Source: Pseudomonadota bacterium
GTDB lineage: Bacteria > Pseudomonadota > Gammaproteobacteria > Burkholderiales > Burkholderiaceae
Length of the DNA stretch: 7,899 bases
Direction: 5' to 3'
NCBI GenBank assembly: GCA_023441105.1
Contig: JAEZQX010000252.1
Coordinates: 1 to 7,899, forward strand
A program made the position numbers and the translations under genes. A model generated the notes under the pieces. The model was not told the origin of the DNA. It worked only from the letters and a program-made list of their open reading frames with translations, and made no database searches. Position 1 is the first letter of the stretch. Each line of letters starts with the position of its first letter. Positions 6,493 to 7,899 of the stretch are shown here, piece after piece.

Positions 6493-7088
6493 TGCGGCTG
6501 ATCTACCTCCACGGCTTTCGCTCTTCGTCTCGCTCGTTCAAGGCCCGGCTGCTGCAGGCTCGCTTCACGGAAGCGGGCCTGGCCGATCGCTTCCTCGCGC
6601 CTGACCTGCCGGTCGAACCGGCTGCCGCCATCGGCCAGGTGCAGCGCGAGATCCGGCCGGCGGACGCCGACACGCTGGTCGGCAGCTCGCTCGGCGGCTG
6701 TTACGCCACCTGGCTCGCCGAGCAGGTCGGCTGCAAGGCGGTGTTGCTCAACCCCGCCGTGCGTCCGGCGCGGGACCTCGCCACGCAGGTGGGACCCCAG
6801 ACCGGCTACCACGACGGCCAGCCGTTCGAGTTCCGCCAGGCCTACGTCGAGCAATTGCGCGGTTACGAGGTCGAGCACATCACTCGCCCGGAACGCTACT
6901 TCCTGATCGCCGCGCAGGGCGACGAAGTGCTCGACTGGCGCGAGATGGTCGCCCATTACCCTGGCGCCCGCCAGCGCGTCATCCCGGGCGGCGATCACGG
7001 CCTGTCGGATTTCGCCGACTGGATCGACGAGGTTCTCGCCTTCTCGGGCTTCGGGCCCGGGGGCATCTCGAAATCGACTGTCGGCTGA
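6492..7088 (+). CDS. yqiA: YqiA/YcfP-family alpha/beta hydrolase (esterase)
   Basis: The 198-residue product belongs to the small cytoplasmic alpha/beta hydrolases of the YqiA (UPF0227) group. E. coli YqiA hydrolyses short acyl esters in vitro, and its physiological substrate is not settled. It begins with the oxyanion-hole strand [12 protein letters not shown]. The nucleophile elbow GSSLGG gives S66. The acid is probably D144 or D148 in [11 protein letters not shown], and the catalytic histidine is H169 in [17 protein letters not shown], after the nucleophile, is also typical of the family. The last 20 or so residues form an uncharacterised tail. The ATG at 6492 shares its A with the TGA of mpl, and no strong Shine-Dalgarno is visible, so translation is probably coupled. 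Pairing with mpl recurs, as I recall, in betaproteobacteria and may hint at a role linked to envelope metabolism, but that is inference. Confidence 0.88.
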   Translation: MRLIYLHGFRSSSRSFKARLLQARFTEAGLADRFLAPDLPVEPAAAIGQVQREIRPADADTLVGSSLGGCYATWLAEQVGCKAVLLNPAVRPARDLATQVGPQTGYHDGQPFEFRQAYVEQLRGYEVEHITRPERYFLIAAQGDEVLDWREMVAHYPGARQRVIPGGDHGLSDFADWIDEVLAFSGFGPGGISKSTVG

Positions 7089-7096
7089 TGCCGACC

Positions 7097-7101
7097 AAGG
7101 A
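7097..7101 (+). promoter_or_regulatory. Ribosome binding site of the fabG-like gene
   Basis: AAGGA lies six bases before the ATG at 7108 in the 19-base gap after yqiA. It supports this ATG over the TTG immediately before it (7105), which would be only three bases from the site. The independent site suggests efficient initiation not reliant on coupling to yqiA. Confidence 0.75.
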
Positions 7102-7107
7102 AAATTG

Positions 7108-7854
7108 ATGCGATTCAAAGGCAAGGTGGCGTTGATCACCGGGTCGGCGGGCGGCATCGGCCTTGCCACGGCCTGCAGGTTTGCAGCCGAAGGCGCGCAG
7201 GTCGTGCTTGCCGACCTGCGCGAGGCGGCGCTCGAAGAGGCGCGGGCCCGGGTGCTGGCAGCGGCGCCGGATGCGGCGCTGCTCACGGCGGCCGTCGACG
7301 TCACCCGTTCCGACCAGGTGCAGGCGATGGTCGAGCTGGCGTTGGAGCGCTTCGGCCGGATCGACTGCCTGGTCAACAACGCCGGCATCACCCAGGACGC
7401 CCGCCTCGTCAAGATGACCGAGGAACAGTTCGACCGGGTGATCGAGGTCAACCTCAAAGGCGTCTATCGCTGCACCCAGGCGGTCGCCGATCCGATGATC
7501 CGCCAGGGCAGCGGCGTGATCCTCAACGCCTCGTCGGTCGTCGGCCTCTACGGCAACTTCGGGCAGACCAACTACGCCGCCACCAAGGCCGGCGTGATCG
7601 GCTTCACCAAGACCTGGGCACGCGAGCTGGGCCCCAAGGGCATCCGCGTCAACGCCGTCTGCCCCGGCTTCATCCGCACGCCGATCCTCGACACCATCCC
7701 GCAGCCGGTGATCGCGAAGATGACCGAGAAGGTGCCGCTCGGAAGGCTCGGCGAACCCGAGGAGGTCGCGAGCGTCTATGCGTTCCTGGCTTCGGATGAT
7801 GCGTCGTACTTGAACGGGGCGGTGATCGAGGTGTCGGGCGGGATCCAGCTGTAG
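7108..7854 (+). CDS. fabG: FabG-like short-chain dehydrogenase/reductase (3-oxoacyl-ACP reductase family)
   Basis: The 248-residue product is a classical short-chain dehydrogenase, closest in style to 3-oxoacyl-[acyl-carrier-protein] reductase, which makes 3-hydroxyacyl-ACP in fatty acid elongation. Visible motifs are the nucleotide loop TGSAGGIG at 11-18, NNAG at 90-93, and the catalytic set N115, S143, Y156 and K160 (NYAATKAG). [12 protein letters not shown] follows and the C-terminus is the family-typical [14 protein letters not shown]36 ends the second strand (VVLADLRE), a position where an acidic residue usually means NAD(H) preference, whereas the E. coli housekeeping FabG uses NADPH. 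It may therefore be a paralogue acting on acyl-CoA or another 3-oxo substrate. It lies 19 bases after yqiA on the same strand with its own AAGGA site. No acpP, fabD or fabF is adjacent, so this is not the standard fab cluster. The symbol reflects family membership rather than proven function. Confidence 0.85.
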   Translation: MRFKGKVALITGSAGGIGLATACRFAAEGAQVVLADLREAALEEARARVLAAAPDAALLTAAVDVTRSDQVQAMVELALERFGRIDCLVNNAGITQDARLVKMTEEQFDRVIEVNLKGVYRCTQAVADPMIRQGSGVILNASSVVGLYGNFGQTNYAATKAGVIGFTKTWARELGPKGIRVNAVCPGFIRTPILDTIPQPVIAKMTEKVPLGRLGEPEEVASVYAFLASDDASYLNGAVIEVSGGIQL

Positions 7855-7864
7855 GTTGCTTCGG

Positions 7865-7887
7865 GCGCGTTGCTAAGGGCGACGCGC
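7865..7887. repeat. Short inverted repeat after the fabG-like gene
   Basis: GCGCGT at 7865-7870 pairs perfectly with ACGCGC at 7882-7887 across an eleven-base loop. It lies 11 bases after the fabG-like stop codon, where a terminator could sit. No T-run follows; the sequence continues GC-rich to the window edge, so an intrinsic terminator is not supported. The remainder of 7855-7899 shows no other feature. Confidence 0.3.
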
Positions 7888-7899
7888 GTGGGGCGGGGG

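Noticed and set aside
7105..7107. TTG as the start of the fabG-like gene
   Set aside because: The ATG right after it has the AAGGA site at six bases, whereas the TTG would have only three.
7865..7887. Inverted repeat after the fabG-like gene as an intrinsic terminator
   Set aside because: The stem is only 6 bp with a long loop and no T-run follows before the window ends.

Overview
The window is ordinary chromosomal DNA of a high-GC Gram-negative bacterium. It is most likely a betaproteobacterium, perhaps Rhodocyclales or a relative. The reasons are the GC-rich third codon positions, the gene order tlpA-like / aroQ / accB / accC / prmA / zinc-ribbon (DUF3426-type) protein, and a divergent mpl-yqiA pair. 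The lineage is inferred from remembered gene order and protein style, not from a search. Coding density is very high, and I see no tRNA, rRNA, CRISPR array, insertion sequence or integration scar.

Minus strand, positions 1-4950, read right to left. A conserved protein of unknown function (4336-4950) overlaps a membrane-anchored TlpA-type thioredoxin (3699-4343). Next come type II 3-dehydroquinase AroQ (3225-3686, apparently with a TTG start), biotin carboxyl carrier protein AccB (2667-3131), biotin carboxylase AccC (1310-2656), ribosomal protein L11 methyltransferase PrmA (340-1275), and the first 76 codons of a zinc-ribbon protein (1-228) that runs off the window. Spacing is tight (8-base overlap, 12, 93, 10 and 34 bases, then 111 bases before the last gene), so most of this is probably one or two transcription units. 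AccB and AccC are two parts of acetyl-CoA carboxylase, the committed step of fatty acid synthesis.

Plus strand, positions 5011-7854. The murein-recycling ligase gene mpl shares one base with a YqiA-type alpha/beta hydrolase gene. After 19 bases a FabG-like short-chain dehydrogenase follows. A 60-base divergent intergenic region (4951-5010) separates the two units and probably holds both promoters. A TAGAAT hexamer ends six bases before the mpl ATG, so the mpl message may be leaderless.

I do not find an undescribed multi-gene system here. The items most worth a second look are the unknown protein at 4336-4950, which looks like a nucleotidyltransferase fold with its metal-binding acidic pair replaced; the TTG start of aroQ just behind tlpA; two starts with a -10-like hexamer at leaderless spacing; and a FabG paralogue whose cofactor pocket suggests NAD(H) rather than NADP(H).
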